In this document: positions 45,278-54,328 of the stretch, one piece after another
How positions within the stretch are numbered: the stretch's first letter is position 1
Layout: the number at the start of each line of letters is the position of its first letter
Source: Cyclobacteriaceae bacterium
GTDB taxonomy: Bacteria > Bacteroidota > Bacteroidia > Cytophagales > Cyclobacteriaceae
DNA length: 64,000 nt
Direction of reading: 5' to 3'
Assembly (NCBI GenBank): GCA_020436165.1
Contig: JAGQYI010000035.1
Span: 92,458 to 156,457, forward strand
The notes under the pieces: model-generated
Databases searched by the model: none
The model's input: only the letters and a program-made list of their open reading frames with translations
What the model was told of the DNA's origin: nothing
Made by a program: the position numbers and the translations under genes

Positions 45278-46057
45278 ATGAATCAACCATTAGCATATAT
45301 ACACCCTCAAGCTAAAATTGCTCGAAATGTAGTTATTGAGCCATTCACCACTATAGATAAAAATGTAGAAATAGGTGAAGGCACCTGGATAGGCTCCAAT
45401 GTTACTATTATGGAAGGGGCAAGAATCGGCAAGAATTGCCGCATATTTCCGGGAGCCGTCATTTCAGCTATTCCACAAGATCTGAAATTTGCCGGTGAAG
45501 AAACTCTTGCTATTATAGGAGACGGTTCAACCATTCGTGAATGCGCAACCATTAACAGGGGCACAATAGATAAAAATAAAACCGAGGTAGGTAAAAACTG
45601 TTTGGTAATGGCTTATGTTCACCTTGGGCATGATTGTATAATTGGAGACAATTGCATTTTAGGGAATGCCTCTCAGTTTGCAGGTCATGTTATTGTAGAA
45701 GACAACGTAATTTTTGGAGGTAGCTGTGCGGTTCAACAGTTTTCAAGAATTGGTGCGCATGCTTATATCGCAGGAGGTTCTTTGGTAAGAAAAGATGTGC
45801 CTCCTTATACCAAGGCTGCCCGTGAACCAATATCATACAGTGGAATAAACTCTATAGGTTTAAGAAGAAGAGGCTTTACCTCGGAGAAAATAAACGAAAT
45901 TCAGGAAGTTTACAGATACCTGTTTCTCAAAGGGTTAAATAATACAAAAGCCATTGATTTAGTTGAGCTTGAACTTCCTCCTTCAAAAGAAAGAGATGAG
46001 ATTTTGAAGTTTGTTAGAAACTCCGATAGAGGGATTATGAAAGGTTATATGAGTTAA
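45278..46057 (+). CDS. lpxA: UDP-N-acetylglucosamine acyltransferase
   Basis: LpxA performs the first acylation of lipid A synthesis. The 259-residue protein is a left-handed beta helix (residues 1-185, repeats such as IGEGTWIGSNVTIMEGARIG), with the catalytic histidine in MAYVHLGHDC and the acyl-chain ruler region, followed by a helical tail (LRRRGFTSEKINEIQEVYRYL). It ends the lpxD-lpxC/fabZ-lpxA cluster, 15 bases after the fusion gene. Confidence 0.96.
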   Translation: MNQPLAYIHPQAKIARNVVIEPFTTIDKNVEIGEGTWIGSNVTIMEGARIGKNCRIFPGAVISAIPQDLKFAGEETLAIIGDGSTIRECATINRGTIDKNKTEVGKNCLVMAYVHLGHDCIIGDNCILGNASQFAGHVIVEDNVIFGGSCAVQQFSRIGAHAYIAGGSLVRKDVPPYTKAAREPISYSGINSIGLRRRGFTSEKINEIQEVYRYLFLKGLNNTKAIDLVELELPPSKERDEILKFVRNSDRGIMKGYMS

Positions 46058-46169
46058 CAAAAACAAAACATAGTACTTTGGAGTAAAAATATTGTATGTA
46101 ATTTAATTTTTTAGTTACTTTTAAAGGTCAAAACATATTAATTCAATTAGAACGTCAAACTATTAAAAT

Positions 46170-46622
46170 ATGAAATATTCTCGAGTAATCGCTTTATTAT
46201 TTTTAGCAGGAACATTGGCTGTAACCGGGTGTAAGAAAAATAAGAATCCCGAACCAACCGCTAAGGAAAAACAAACAGATTTATTAGCAAAAGCCTGGAC
46301 GGTAGAAGGTAGTGCTTTATCTGTAACTTTAGATGGGACAGATGAAATTGATAACTGGCCAAGTTTTACTGTTACTTTTACTAAGGAAGGTACATACAGT
46401 GCTTCTAATGTAGCCAGCGGAAGAGATGTTGTTTGGCCAGAAACAGGTACCTGGGAATTCAAAAGCGATGACAATTTGAATACTATCGTTAGAGACGATG
46501 GAACTGAGATTGGAATTGTAGTGGATGAGGCTACTTTAAAAATGACATTTAACTTTTCTTCTACCGGAGGAAGAACAAATGGAACTGATGGAGCTTGGTT
46601 CTTTAGTATGGTAACTAATTAG
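46170..46622 (+). CDS. lipoprotein of unknown function
   Basis: The 150-residue protein starts with a strong lipoprotein signal (lipobox VTGC, Cys21) followed by KKNKN. The mature part has a lipocalin-like beta pattern (LLAKAWTVEGSALSVTLDG, SFTVTFTKEGTYSASN, TGTWEFKSDDNLNTIVRDDGTEIGI, ATLKMTFNFSS). No family is named. The 112-base upstream region is strongly AT-rich. It is followed by a clear hairpin terminator and is transcribed alone. Confidence 0.75.
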   Translation: MKYSRVIALLFLAGTLAVTGCKKNKNPEPTAKEKQTDLLAKAWTVEGSALSVTLDGTDEIDNWPSFTVTFTKEGTYSASNVASGRDVVWPETGTWEFKSDDNLNTIVRDDGTEIGIVVDEATLKMTFNFSSTGGRTNGTDGAWFFSMVTN

Positions 46623-46643
46623 AACTTGTTTCTTACAATATTT

Positions 46644-46670
46644 AAAAGGGGTGATTTCATCCCTTTTTTT
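46644..46670. terminator. rho-independent terminator between the lipoprotein gene and mutS2
   Basis: AAAAGGGGTGA and TCATCCCTTTT form an 11-pair stem (one G-U) with a two-base loop, followed by a T run to 46670. The flanking A and T runs let it act in both directions, closing the lipoprotein gene on the plus strand and mutS2 on the minus strand. Confidence 0.8.
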
Positions 46671-46677
46671 ATGCACT

Positions 46678-49071
46678 TTAAGCTAAAGTAATCACAGTTA
46701 TTCCGGAACCTCCTCTTTCCACATGCTCATCTTCAAAATGCGCTACAAAATTGTACTGTCGCAACTGTTGTCTTACCAAATCCCTTAAAATACCATTGCC
46801 CTTTCCGTGCAGAACCCTTATCTCCGTTTGACTCAACATAAGCGCATCATCCAAAAACCCATCCAACAAAACGATAACCTCTTCCCCTCTTTTGCCCCTC
46901 ACATCAAGAACAGATGAGAACTCAGCTTTCTTATTCACAAGGTTTATATGCTTTTTCGAATATTGGGTTTTTCGCTCTGTGGTTCTTGCCTCTTTAGCAG
47001 ATATTTTCTGGAGTCTGTTCAGTTTTACATACGAAGTAAAATCGCCCGCTAATATTTTAGCTTCCTTACCTTTTAATTCAAGTACCTCAACCGGAGTTGT
47101 AGAGCCGTCCAACAGTGCAAAGCTGCCAGGCACTATATCACCTTCCTCAACTTTTTGTATTGTCTTTTGTTTTTCTTTTCTAATGGGTTGACTGACCTTT
47201 TCTTTAAAGGTAGAGAGGGACTGCCGCACCTTCTTAGTTTCCTTCTTCTCGGCTTTACTTTCTTTTATATGACGAATTGTTGTTTCAATTTTTTTATTCG
47301 TATCCTTCAAAAGGTTGGAAGCCTCTAATCGCGCTTTTTCCAAAATATCCTGTTTCTTTCCTTCCAATGTATCGAGCAATTCGCTGTATTTCTTCTCAAG
47401 TTGCGTTGCCTTAACTTCTTGCAGCTTGAGCTTTTTCTCCCTTTCTGTGAGCTCTTGCTTTTGACGCTCGAGTTTATTCAGGAGTTTCTCTATATCCAAC
47501 TGTCCTGCTCCCAGCTTTTCTTTGGCGCTGCGTATTACCTCACCCTGAACCCCTGATTTTTGAGCAAGCTCCAAGGCAAAAGAACTTCCTGGTCTTCCCA
47601 GCTCCAAAGCATACTCAGGCTCTAAATGTTGCATATCGAATCGCATAGCACCATTTATAACACCATTGGTTTTCTCAGCAAATGTTTTCAGGTTTCCGTA
47701 GTGGGTTGTTATAGCACCGTAGCATTTGTTTTCAACAAATTGTTCAAGCATGGCTTCGGCTATGGCACCTCCGAACATTGGGTCCGTACCAGTTCCAAAT
47801 TCATCAATCAGTATCAAAGAATGCTGGCCGGCATGCTTTAGCATATTTCGCATGTTTCTTAAATGCGAGCTGTAGGTACTAAGGTCATTTTCAATAGACT
47901 GTTCATCCCCAATATCGATGAAGATATCCTTAAAAAGGACCATTTTTGAATCTGGATCCACCACAGGCAACAGTCCACACTGCATCATATATTGGTTAAT
48001 ACCAATCGTTTTCAAAGCAACGCTCTTGCCTCCGGCATTTGGTCCCGAAATTAAAAGTAACCGATCGTCAGCATCTAATAGTAATGACAACGGAACGACT
48101 TTTCGATTATCCTTTGCAAAGGCTACAACCAGTTGAGGATGCCTGGCATTAACCAAACGTATGCCCATTTTCTTTTGCAGGTCTGGCATGGATGCATTCA
48201 GATTGACAGCAAGCTTTGCTTTGGCCCATATAAAATCGAAAATGGATAAGAAAAGCACAGAGGACTTAACCTGTGGTAAGTTATCATGTACCAGCTGGGT
48301 CAGTTCAGATAATATCCGATGTATTTCTCTGCGCTCAGCTAATTTGAGTTCTCTTAGTTTATTATTCGTTTCCAGCGACTCCACCGGTTCCATGTACACA
48401 ATGTTGCCCGAAGCCGACTCATCGTGCACAAAACCGTTCAAATGGCGTTTATTGCCTGCATGTATAGGAATAACCATCCTATCTTCCCGTATCGAAATCG
48501 TAGTTCCGTCAGGAACAAAGCCGTCTTTCTGAGCCTGTTTAAATGCCTTATGAACAATTGAGCGAAGCCTTCCTTCCTCGATTCTGAAATCCTGGCGAAT
48601 TTGCTTTAGTTCCTTACTTGCCGAATCCTTTATGGTTCCATCCGTCTCAAATACTTTTTCCAATCGTAGCAGCAATGGTTTGGGAAACTCTACTTTGCTG
48701 TAAAGGGACCTTAGTTCAGGAAATTCTTCTTCAGGTAGCCCGCTTGCAAATAGCCACAATGAAAAACCCGCATCTAATGTTTGATAAATGGCAAAAAGTG
48801 CTTCAGTTTCAAGTACCGCTCCTTCTATCTCTGTTTGTTTAAGTTCTTCATTTACATCAAAAAAAGAATTTAAAGCAGGGGTTAAACCTTGTCCTATTGC
48901 TTGTTTGAGTTCTGAAGTTTGCGTCAACCATTGACGTACCTGATCAAAACCGAATGAAGGTTTCATCCTGAGAACGAATTTCTTACCCAAGTCGGAGTGA
49001 CAATTAGACAAAAGCAGTTCACGCACTCCATCAAATCCCAATTTCTGTTCTATACTTTCCGGGTAGATCAT
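46678..49071 (-). CDS. mutS2: endonuclease MutS2 with Smr domain
   Basis: The 797-residue protein lacks the MutS1 mismatch-binding domain. It begins with the helical lever/clamp regions, then the ABC-type ATPase with Walker A GPNAGGKS at 343-350 and the LILIDEFGTGTDP Walker B. A long charged coiled coil (about 505-630) is followed by a C-terminal Smr endonuclease domain (about 720-797) with LDVRGKRGEE and VLHGKGNGILRDLV. MutS2 is linked to suppression of homologous recombination and, in some bacteria, to rescue of collided ribosomes. It overlaps the upstream DUF4296 gene by four bases. Confidence 0.95.
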   Translation of the reverse strand: MIYPESIEQKLGFDGVRELLLSNCHSDLGKKFVLRMKPSFGFDQVRQWLTQTSELKQAIGQGLTPALNSFFDVNEELKQTEIEGAVLETEALFAIYQTLDAGFSLWLFASGLPEEEFPELRSLYSKVEFPKPLLLRLEKVFETDGTIKDSASKELKQIRQDFRIEEGRLRSIVHKAFKQAQKDGFVPDGTTISIREDRMVIPIHAGNKRHLNGFVHDESASGNIVYMEPVESLETNNKLRELKLAERREIHRILSELTQLVHDNLPQVKSSVLFLSIFDFIWAKAKLAVNLNASMPDLQKKMGIRLVNARHPQLVVAFAKDNRKVVPLSLLLDADDRLLLISGPNAGGKSVALKTIGINQYMMQCGLLPVVDPDSKMVLFKDIFIDIGDEQSIENDLSTYSSHLRNMRNMLKHAGQHSLILIDEFGTGTDPMFGGAIAEAMLEQFVENKCYGAITTHYGNLKTFAEKTNGVINGAMRFDMQHLEPEYALELGRPGSSFALELAQKSGVQGEVIRSAKEKLGAGQLDIEKLLNKLERQKQELTEREKKLKLQEVKATQLEKKYSELLDTLEGKKQDILEKARLEASNLLKDTNKKIETTIRHIKESKAEKKETKKVRQSLSTFKEKVSQPIRKEKQKTIQKVEEGDIVPGSFALLDGSTTPVEVLELKGKEAKILAGDFTSYVKLNRLQKISAKEARTTERKTQYSKKHINLVNKKAEFSSVLDVRGKRGEEVIVLLDGFLDDALMLSQTEIRVLHGKGNGILRDLVRQQLRQYNFVAHFEDEHVERGGSGITVITLA

Positions 49072-49406
49072 TCCTTTACTTCATCAACCGAACTTCTCAC
49101 ACTTATACTATCCACTACAACAGCATAAATTTCTTCCAGCTCTTTTGGGTGCCTCAAATAATAATTGTAGCTGTTAATGAAAAGAGTATCGGAAATACCG
49201 TTCTTCTCCGAGAGATAGTTCTCATAAATATCGAATACTACTTCAGCAGAATCTCTTTTCAATCTCAGGTTTTGAACCTCAGCCTCGGCTATGTGTAAAT
49301 TGATTAGATAAGAAGCCATATCTTCCTTGGACATGACCGTTTCATTGCTTCCTTGCTGGCAAGCAACTGCCGTTAACATAATTAAAGAAAAAATCGTCTT
49401 CCTCAC
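49068..49406 (-). CDS. DUF4296 lipoprotein
   Basis: The 112-residue protein has a lipobox cysteine (LTAVACQQG, Cys16) and a helical domain with the DUF4296 pattern: MASYLINLHIAEAEVQNLRLKRDS, then YENYLSEKNGISDTLFINSYNYYLRHPKELEEIY. The family is restricted to Bacteroidota and its role is unknown. It starts the two-gene minus-strand unit with mutS2 and is divergent from the DUF58 gene, with 53 bases between the starts. Confidence 0.85.
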   Translation of the reverse strand: MRKTIFSLIMLTAVACQQGSNETVMSKEDMASYLINLHIAEAEVQNLRLKRDSAEVVFDIYENYLSEKNGISDTLFINSYNYYLRHPKELEEIYAVVVDSISVRSSVDEVKE

Positions 49407-49459
49407 AGGGCAAAAATACTATTATTGCAGTTAACTTTTTGAGCAATAAACTTGCCAGC

Positions 49460-50338
49460 ATGAAGGCTTTAGTTAAAAAGCTAAGAAAATACGAAATTCA
49501 GATACGAAAAGCCATTAATTCACAAATGCAGGGTGATTTTCATTCTGTGTTTAAAGGTTCAGGCTTAGAGTTTGACGACATACGCCCATACCAGTATGGA
49601 GACGATATACGCTCCATAGATTGGCGTTCTACGGCCAAATACGATCACACATTTGTTAAAAAATACAAAGAGACCAAAGAGCAAACCGTATTTTTCCTTC
49701 TCGATATAAGTGCCTCACAGGAAATAGGATCTAAAGGAAAACAGAAAATTGATATTGGTAAAGAGATCTGTGGCGTTCTGGCTCTGGTTGGATTAAAGGA
49801 GTCGAGCCAGGTAGGGCTTATTTCTTTTTCGGATGTAAAAGAGAAGTTTGTAAAGGCAGGAAAAGGAGAAAAACATTCCAGTGAGATTCTCAGCTCTATT
49901 TTTGAGCACGAACGAATATCTAGAAAAACAGACCTGAATAAGTGCATTATGTATGCACTTAATGCCATAAAAAGAAGAAGTATTATCATTTTCATTTCCG
50001 ATTTTATTGACGAAGGATATGAAAATAACCTGAAAGCGCTTGCAAAGCGCCACGACCTCATTACCATTCAAATAAACGACCGCAGAGAGACACATATTCC
50101 ACGTTTGGGCATTATTCCCGTTTGGGATAAGGAAAATGGCAAGAAAATATGGGTCAATACTTCTTCAGCCGGATTTAGAAATAGCCTCAACAAAACTTAT
50201 AAAGAAAATAAAACACACCTAGCCAACTTCTGTAGAAAGCATCAGATCAACTACCTGTCAATTGACACTGAAGAGGATTATGTACCTCAGTTGATAAAAA
50301 TGTTTAAAGTAAGAAATAAATCATTGAAACGTGCGTAG
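49460..50338 (+). CDS. DUF58-domain protein
   Basis: The 292-residue protein matches the DUF58 family: HSVFKGSGLEFDDIRPYQYGDDIRSIDW near the N-terminus is the family hallmark, followed by a von Willebrand-like fold with VFFLLDISASQEIGS, a degenerate MIDAS. A TTG at 49439 would add seven residues; the ATG at 49460 is preferred. DUF58 proteins usually work with a MoxR ATPase and Bat proteins in envelope homeostasis, but no moxR precedes it here. It overlaps the next gene by eight bases. Confidence 0.85.
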   Translation: MKALVKKLRKYEIQIRKAINSQMQGDFHSVFKGSGLEFDDIRPYQYGDDIRSIDWRSTAKYDHTFVKKYKETKEQTVFFLLDISASQEIGSKGKQKIDIGKEICGVLALVGLKESSQVGLISFSDVKEKFVKAGKGEKHSSEILSSIFEHERISRKTDLNKCIMYALNAIKRRSIIIFISDFIDEGYENNLKALAKRHDLITIQINDRRETHIPRLGIIPVWDKENGKKIWVNTSSAGFRNSLNKTYKENKTHLANFCRKHQINYLSIDTEEDYVPQLIKMFKVRNKSLKRA

Positions 50339-51206
50339 AAAGGTATTTTTACTTCTTAACATAATTTTTCTATACTCATTTGCTCAGGCGCAAAGTATTA
50401 CTCCAAAAGGAGAATTCTTAAAAGACAGTATTCAAATCGGGGAGCCGGTTGCCTATTCTTTAGTTGTTAGGTACCCAAAATTTCTTGAAGTTGTATTTCC
50501 AGACTCGCTTTACAATTTCTCCCCCTTTGAGCTTACAAAAAAAGTCTATTTTCCCACGCGCTCAGATAGCACATATAGTGTGGACAGCGCTGTTTATTAC
50601 CTAAGTACGTTTGAAATTGATACCGTACAGTACCTTAAAATGCCGGTGTATTTAGTTAATGAATTTGACAGCACAACTTTATGGACAGGCACAGATTCGG
50701 TAATACTTAAGCAAGTAGTTGAGGCTATTCCCGATTCTCTGGCAATGAAAACCAATACCAAATATGTAGAAGTGCCAATGGAATTTAATTACCCCTATTA
50801 TTCCATTGGTTTAGGCGCTCTGGTTCTTTTACTAGTAATTGTGTGGCTGGTTTTTGGAAAGACCATTAGAAAAAGAGTAAAAATAAACAGGCTTAAAAAA
50901 CGCTATAGCCGTTTTACAGCTGATTTTGATTACAAGGTTGAAAAATCATTTAACAATTGTGAGGCCATTCTTAAATTGTGGAAAGCCTACATGGAAACAG
51001 TTTCGGATGCTCCCTACAAGAAATTAACCTCTAAAGAGATTATTCAGATTACAAAAGATAAATCGATCGAGGAAGCACTGATACATATTGACCGTAATAT
51101 TTACGGCCCTAAGGACGAATCCTTATTGGCTGATGCATATCAGAAAATTAAGGAAATGGCAATTCGTTCGTACCATCAAAAAATAGAAGAGATATCAAAT
51201 GGATAA
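50331..51206 (+). CDS. membrane protein of the DUF58-BatA operon (BatD-like)
   Basis: The 291-residue protein starts at GTG with a signal peptide (to about residue 20, ending AQAQ), a periplasmic beta-sandwich (about 25-150), a transmembrane segment at about 158-176 (SIGLGALVLLLVIVWLVF) and a basic cytoplasmic C-terminal helical domain of about 110 residues. That topology resembles BatD-related proteins found between DUF58 and BatA genes. Its role is presumably to support the von Willebrand proteins at the inner membrane. It overlaps both neighbours by eight bases. Confidence 0.7.
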   Translation: MRRKVFLLLNIIFLYSFAQAQSITPKGEFLKDSIQIGEPVAYSLVVRYPKFLEVVFPDSLYNFSPFELTKKVYFPTRSDSTYSVDSAVYYLSTFEIDTVQYLKMPVYLVNEFDSTTLWTGTDSVILKQVVEAIPDSLAMKTNTKYVEVPMEFNYPYYSIGLGALVLLLVIVWLVFGKTIRKRVKINRLKKRYSRFTADFDYKVEKSFNNCEAILKLWKAYMETVSDAPYKKLTSKEIIQITKDKSIEEALIHIDRNIYGPKDESLLADAYQKIKEMAIRSYHQKIEEISNG

Positions 51207-52248
51207 TTTGGAGACTTCAGTAAACTGGTTTTCGCTCCATTGGTTTGAGCCCTCTACCCTTTCGGCTTTTGATTGGGAGAACAGAATTATGCTGCTACTG
51301 GCACTCCTCTTACCAATCGTTTTTATTATTAAGTGGATCGTTAGCAAAAGTGTGGGGCAAAAACTGCCAGTTGCATTACCAAAAGAGCAGATAAAGTGGT
51401 CACCCTTGGTTATGTTAAGGCACTTGCCCGGGTTATTCATGCTCCTGGCCTTGGGATGTATCATTATTGCATTGGCACGACCACAAAAAACCAATGAAAA
51501 GGTGGAGCAGTGGACCGAAGGAATTGATATCATGCTGGTTATTGATATTTCAGAATCTATGCAAATAGAAGACTTCAAGCCCAATCGGTTAGAAGCAGCT
51601 AAAGAAGTAGCTGAGAACTTTATTGGCGGGCGTTTTCAGGACAGAATTGGTATTGTGGTCTTTTCAGGAGATGCCTATTCGCTCTCTCCTTTAACCACAG
51701 ATTACGACTTGCTAAAAGCCCATTTGGAAGATATAGATTTTGACATGATTCAAAACAGGGGAACAGCCATTGGGAGTGCCCTGGCCGTAGCCACTAACCG
51801 CATGCGCGAATCGGAAGCACCTTCTAAAGTAATTATTCTTCTAAGTGATGGAGAGAACACCGCTGGTAATATCGACCCTGTAACAGCAGCAGAGCTGGCA
51901 GATGCTTACAACATAAAGATATACACCATTGCTGTGGGTAAAGAAGGCAGAGTGCCCTTTGGCAAAGATTTTTTTGGTCAGCCAAAGTATATAGAAAACT
52001 CGCTGGACGAAACAACTCTCAGGAAGATCGCTGAAATCGGGCATGGTAAGTTTTTCAGGGTTTCAAATAATCAGGCATTAGAAGAAGTTTTCAAACGTAT
52101 TGATACGTACGAAAAGGCGGAGATCAAAGAAAATCGCTACAAAGACACCAACGATTTTTACCAGGTGTATCTCAAATGGGCCATTTTATTTTTCCTGATC
52201 TGGTTATTACTCAAATCCACCTTTGTTAGCAACGTGCTTCAGGATTAA
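51199..52248 (+). CDS. batA: von Willebrand factor type A domain membrane protein (BatA-like)
   Basis: The 349-residue protein has two N-terminal hydrophobic segments (about 30-48 and 75-92), a vWA domain (about 108-300) with an intact metal-binding DISES motif and later LSDGENTAGN, and a C-terminal transmembrane segment at about 328-345. This is the standard BatA/BatB layout. The expected partners BatB, BatC and BatD are not downstream: yggS follows instead. The family is implicated in aerotolerance and envelope stress in Bacteroides, but the mechanism is not settled. Confidence 0.85.
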   Translation: MDNLETSVNWFSLHWFEPSTLSAFDWENRIMLLLALLLPIVFIIKWIVSKSVGQKLPVALPKEQIKWSPLVMLRHLPGLFMLLALGCIIIALARPQKTNEKVEQWTEGIDIMLVIDISESMQIEDFKPNRLEAAKEVAENFIGGRFQDRIGIVVFSGDAYSLSPLTTDYDLLKAHLEDIDFDMIQNRGTAIGSALAVATNRMRESEAPSKVIILLSDGENTAGNIDPVTAAELADAYNIKIYTIAVGKEGRVPFGKDFFGQPKYIENSLDETTLRKIAEIGHGKFFRVSNNQALEEVFKRIDTYEKAEIKENRYKDTNDFYQVYLKWAILFFLIWLLLKSTFVSNVLQD

Positions 52249-52253
52249 CTTTG
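52222..52253 (+). promoter_or_regulatory. promoter of yggS
   Basis: TTTG at 52222-52225 and TAACTTTG at 52246-52253 are separated by 20 bases, matching the Bacteroidota -33/-7 consensus and spacing. The -7 box overlaps the stop codon of the batA-like gene and ends eight bases before the yggS ATG at 52262. Confidence 0.55.
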
Positions 52254-52261
52254 CTTAGGAT

Positions 52262-52942
52262 ATGATAGTAGAGTCATTAAAAAACTTTTGGGAAGAACTG
52301 GAGCCGTACCAGGCCAAGCTAGTTGCTGTAAGCAAGACCAAACCGGTAAGTAACCTAATGGAAGCCTATAATGCAGGCAACCGGATTTTTGGCGAAAACA
52401 AAGTACAGGAGTTAGTTGAAAAAGCTGAAGAAATGCCTGAAGATACAGAATGGCATTTTATTGGCCATTTACAACGTAATAAGGTAAAGTACATTGCCCC
52501 TTTCGTGCGTTTGATCCATGCGGTTGACTCTGTGAGATTACTTAAAGAAATTGACAAACAGGCTGCTAAGAACAATCGTGTAATTGATTGCCTGTTACAA
52601 GTGCATATAGCCCAGGAAGAAGCCAAGTTCGGCTTTGACGAAGCAGAATTAAAAGCAGCTTTAACGGACCCTGAAATAACGGAATTGAGAAATATTCGTG
52701 TGCTTGGATTGATGGGAATGGCTACCAATACGGAAAACAAGGAGCAAATTCGTAAGGAATTCAGAGGGCTTAAAGGGCTCTTTGACCACCTGAAAGCCGG
52801 TGAGTTACCGGAAAATGTTAAAATGGAAGAGCTTTCGATGGGAATGAGTGGTGATTATACCATTGCACTGGAAGAAGGGAGCACTATGATTCGGATTGGA
52901 AGTTCTATTTTTGGATTAAGAAGTTGTCAGATAAATGCATAA
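52262..52942 (+). CDS. yggS: PLP homeostasis protein, YggS/PROSC family
   Basis: The 226-residue protein is the alanine-racemase N-terminal-like TIM barrel that binds pyridoxal phosphate. Lys25 in LVAVSKTKP is the cofactor lysine; HFIGHLQRNKVKYI, LLQVHIAQEEAKFGF and ELSMGMSGDYTIALEEGSTMIRIGSSIFG are family signatures. It has no racemase activity and buffers PLP. It overlaps the DUF423 gene by eight bases and has its own promoter. Confidence 0.95.
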   Translation: MIVESLKNFWEELEPYQAKLVAVSKTKPVSNLMEAYNAGNRIFGENKVQELVEKAEEMPEDTEWHFIGHLQRNKVKYIAPFVRLIHAVDSVRLLKEIDKQAAKNNRVIDCLLQVHIAQEEAKFGFDEAELKAALTDPEITELRNIRVLGLMGMATNTENKEQIRKEFRGLKGLFDHLKAGELPENVKMEELSMGMSGDYTIALEEGSTMIRIGSSIFGLRSCQINA

Positions 52943-53309
52943 ACTATTTTTACTTGCAGGAAGCATTTCAGGAATGCTAAGCGTAATGATTGGTGCTTTT
53001 GGTGCTCATGCCCTAAAAGCCACGTTGGAAGCTACAAATAGGCTAGAAACCTTTGAGACAGCGGTTAAATACCAGTTTTATCATTCATTGGCCCTAATTC
53101 TTTTAGGGATATTGATGGTTCAATTTCAAAACAAAGCCTTTAATGTGTCAGGGTACGGATTTATAGTGGGTATTATTATTTTCTCTGGTTCACTCTATGC
53201 ATTATCCCTTACCGGCATTACTAAATTTGGCGCAATTACTCCAGTAGGAGGTTTAGCGCTTATCCTTGGCTGGGCAGCGTTGGCCTGGGGGATATTTAAG
53301 ACGGTATAG
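52935..53309 (+). CDS. DUF423 membrane protein (YgdD-like)
   Basis: The 124-residue protein has four hydrophobic helices and the DUF423 motifs MIGAFGAHALKATLE near the N-terminus and FETAVKYQFYHSLALI before helix two, with GITPVGG-like ending (GAITPVGGLALILGWAAL). The family is widespread, small and of unknown function. It is coupled to yggS by an eight-base overlap and followed by a cluster of hairpins. Confidence 0.9.
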   Translation: MHKLFLLAGSISGMLSVMIGAFGAHALKATLEATNRLETFETAVKYQFYHSLALILLGILMVQFQNKAFNVSGYGFIVGIIIFSGSLYALSLTGITKFGAITPVGGLALILGWAALAWGIFKTV

Positions 53310-53330
53310 ACGAATTACTGATACTTTCTA

Positions 53331-53425
53331 GTGCGCGTTTGGCAAAGCGCAACGCGTACAAAAGTATTGTAATATATCACCTTAGAAATGTGATATATCC
53401 AAAGATGCTGAATCAAGTTCAGCAT
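53331..53425. repeat. three successive hairpins in a convergent intergenic gap
   Basis: Hairpin one, 53331-53359, has a nine-pair stem (one G-U) around CGCGTT/AACGCG. Hairpin two, 53372-53398, pairs ATATATCAC with GTGATATAT. Hairpin three, 53405-53425, pairs ATGCTGAA with TTCAGCAT around TCAAG and is followed by GACG, like the REP units at 385-490, which also end in GACG. They may act as terminators for the convergent genes and as dispersed repeat units. Confidence 0.6.
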
Positions 53426-53436
53426 GACGTATAGTT

Positions 53437-54294
53437 TTATTGATACTTCCCAAACACCTCTTCAGAAGCTATTCGCTCAGCTTCCTTAAAAGCATTCATA
53501 TCCACTGGCAGATCAACACCACTAGCATGAATTTCGCTGAGAATGGTGCGGGTATTTATGTTACCCACTAGCGCATCTTCTGCCATAGGACAACCGCCAA
53601 AGCCCAATATGGCTCCATCAAAACGCTGGCAGCCAGCTTCTAAAGCTGCTTTTATCTTCTCTCCTGCCGTTTCAGAGGTTGAGTGCAAATGAACACCAAA
53701 CTGAACCTCGGGATACTTCTTACTTAATGTAGAAAACAAAGAGTTGATCTGGTTGGGCTGTGCGACTCCAATGGTATCTGAAAGCGAAATGATTTTCACA
53801 CCCAAAGTCACAAGAATATCGGTAAACTGGTCCACAATCTCAACCGAATAGGGATCTCCATAAGGATTGCCAAAACCCATGGAAATATAGGTCACCAACT
53901 CCCTCCCTGCCTTCACACACATTTCCTGAATTAGGGAGACATCCGTAATGGCATCTGCTATCGAACGGTTGGTATTGCGCTGCTGAAACGTTTCTGAAAT
54001 AGATAACGGATAGCCCAGGTAACTAATTTGCGGATACTCCAGTGCTTCATTGGCACCTCTTTGGTTGGCAATAATCGCAAGTAGTTTTGTTTTAATACCT
54101 TCCAGTTCCAAACCGGCCAATACTTCTTTGGTGTCACTTAGCTGCGGTATGGCTTTGGCGGAAACAAAGCTCCCAAAATCGAGTGTATGAAACCCGATCT
54201 TTAGTATGGCATTGAGGTATTTAACTTTAGTTTTAGTTGGGATAAATTCCTTTATGCCTTGCATGGCATCCCGTGGGCATTCAATTATCTGCAT
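53437..54294 (-). CDS. hydroxymethylglutaryl-CoA lyase-family protein
   Basis: The 285-residue TIM-barrel protein has the HMG-CoA lyase elements: IIECPRDAMQGIKEFIPT (with the arginine and aspartate of the active site), FGSFVSAKAIPQLSDT, ISLSDTIGVAQP, FGVHLHSTSETAGEKIKAAL with the metal-binding His-x-His, and the LGFGGCPMAEDALVGN loop carrying the catalytic cysteine. The enzyme cleaves HMG-CoA to acetoacetate and acetyl-CoA in leucine breakdown. The ATG at 54294 is preferred to a TTG six bases upstream. Its nearest neighbours are unrelated; the etf genes at 2-3.6 kb could serve the same catabolism. Confidence 0.88.
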   Translation of the reverse strand: MQIIECPRDAMQGIKEFIPTKTKVKYLNAILKIGFHTLDFGSFVSAKAIPQLSDTKEVLAGLELEGIKTKLLAIIANQRGANEALEYPQISYLGYPLSISETFQQRNTNRSIADAITDVSLIQEMCVKAGRELVTYISMGFGNPYGDPYSVEIVDQFTDILVTLGVKIISLSDTIGVAQPNQINSLFSTLSKKYPEVQFGVHLHSTSETAGEKIKAALEAGCQRFDGAILGFGGCPMAEDALVGNINTRTILSEIHASGVDLPVDMNAFKEAERIASEEVFGKYQ

Positions 54295-54328
54295 ACCCAA
54301 AAATAACTCTTTACAGAGCAGCTAAAAA

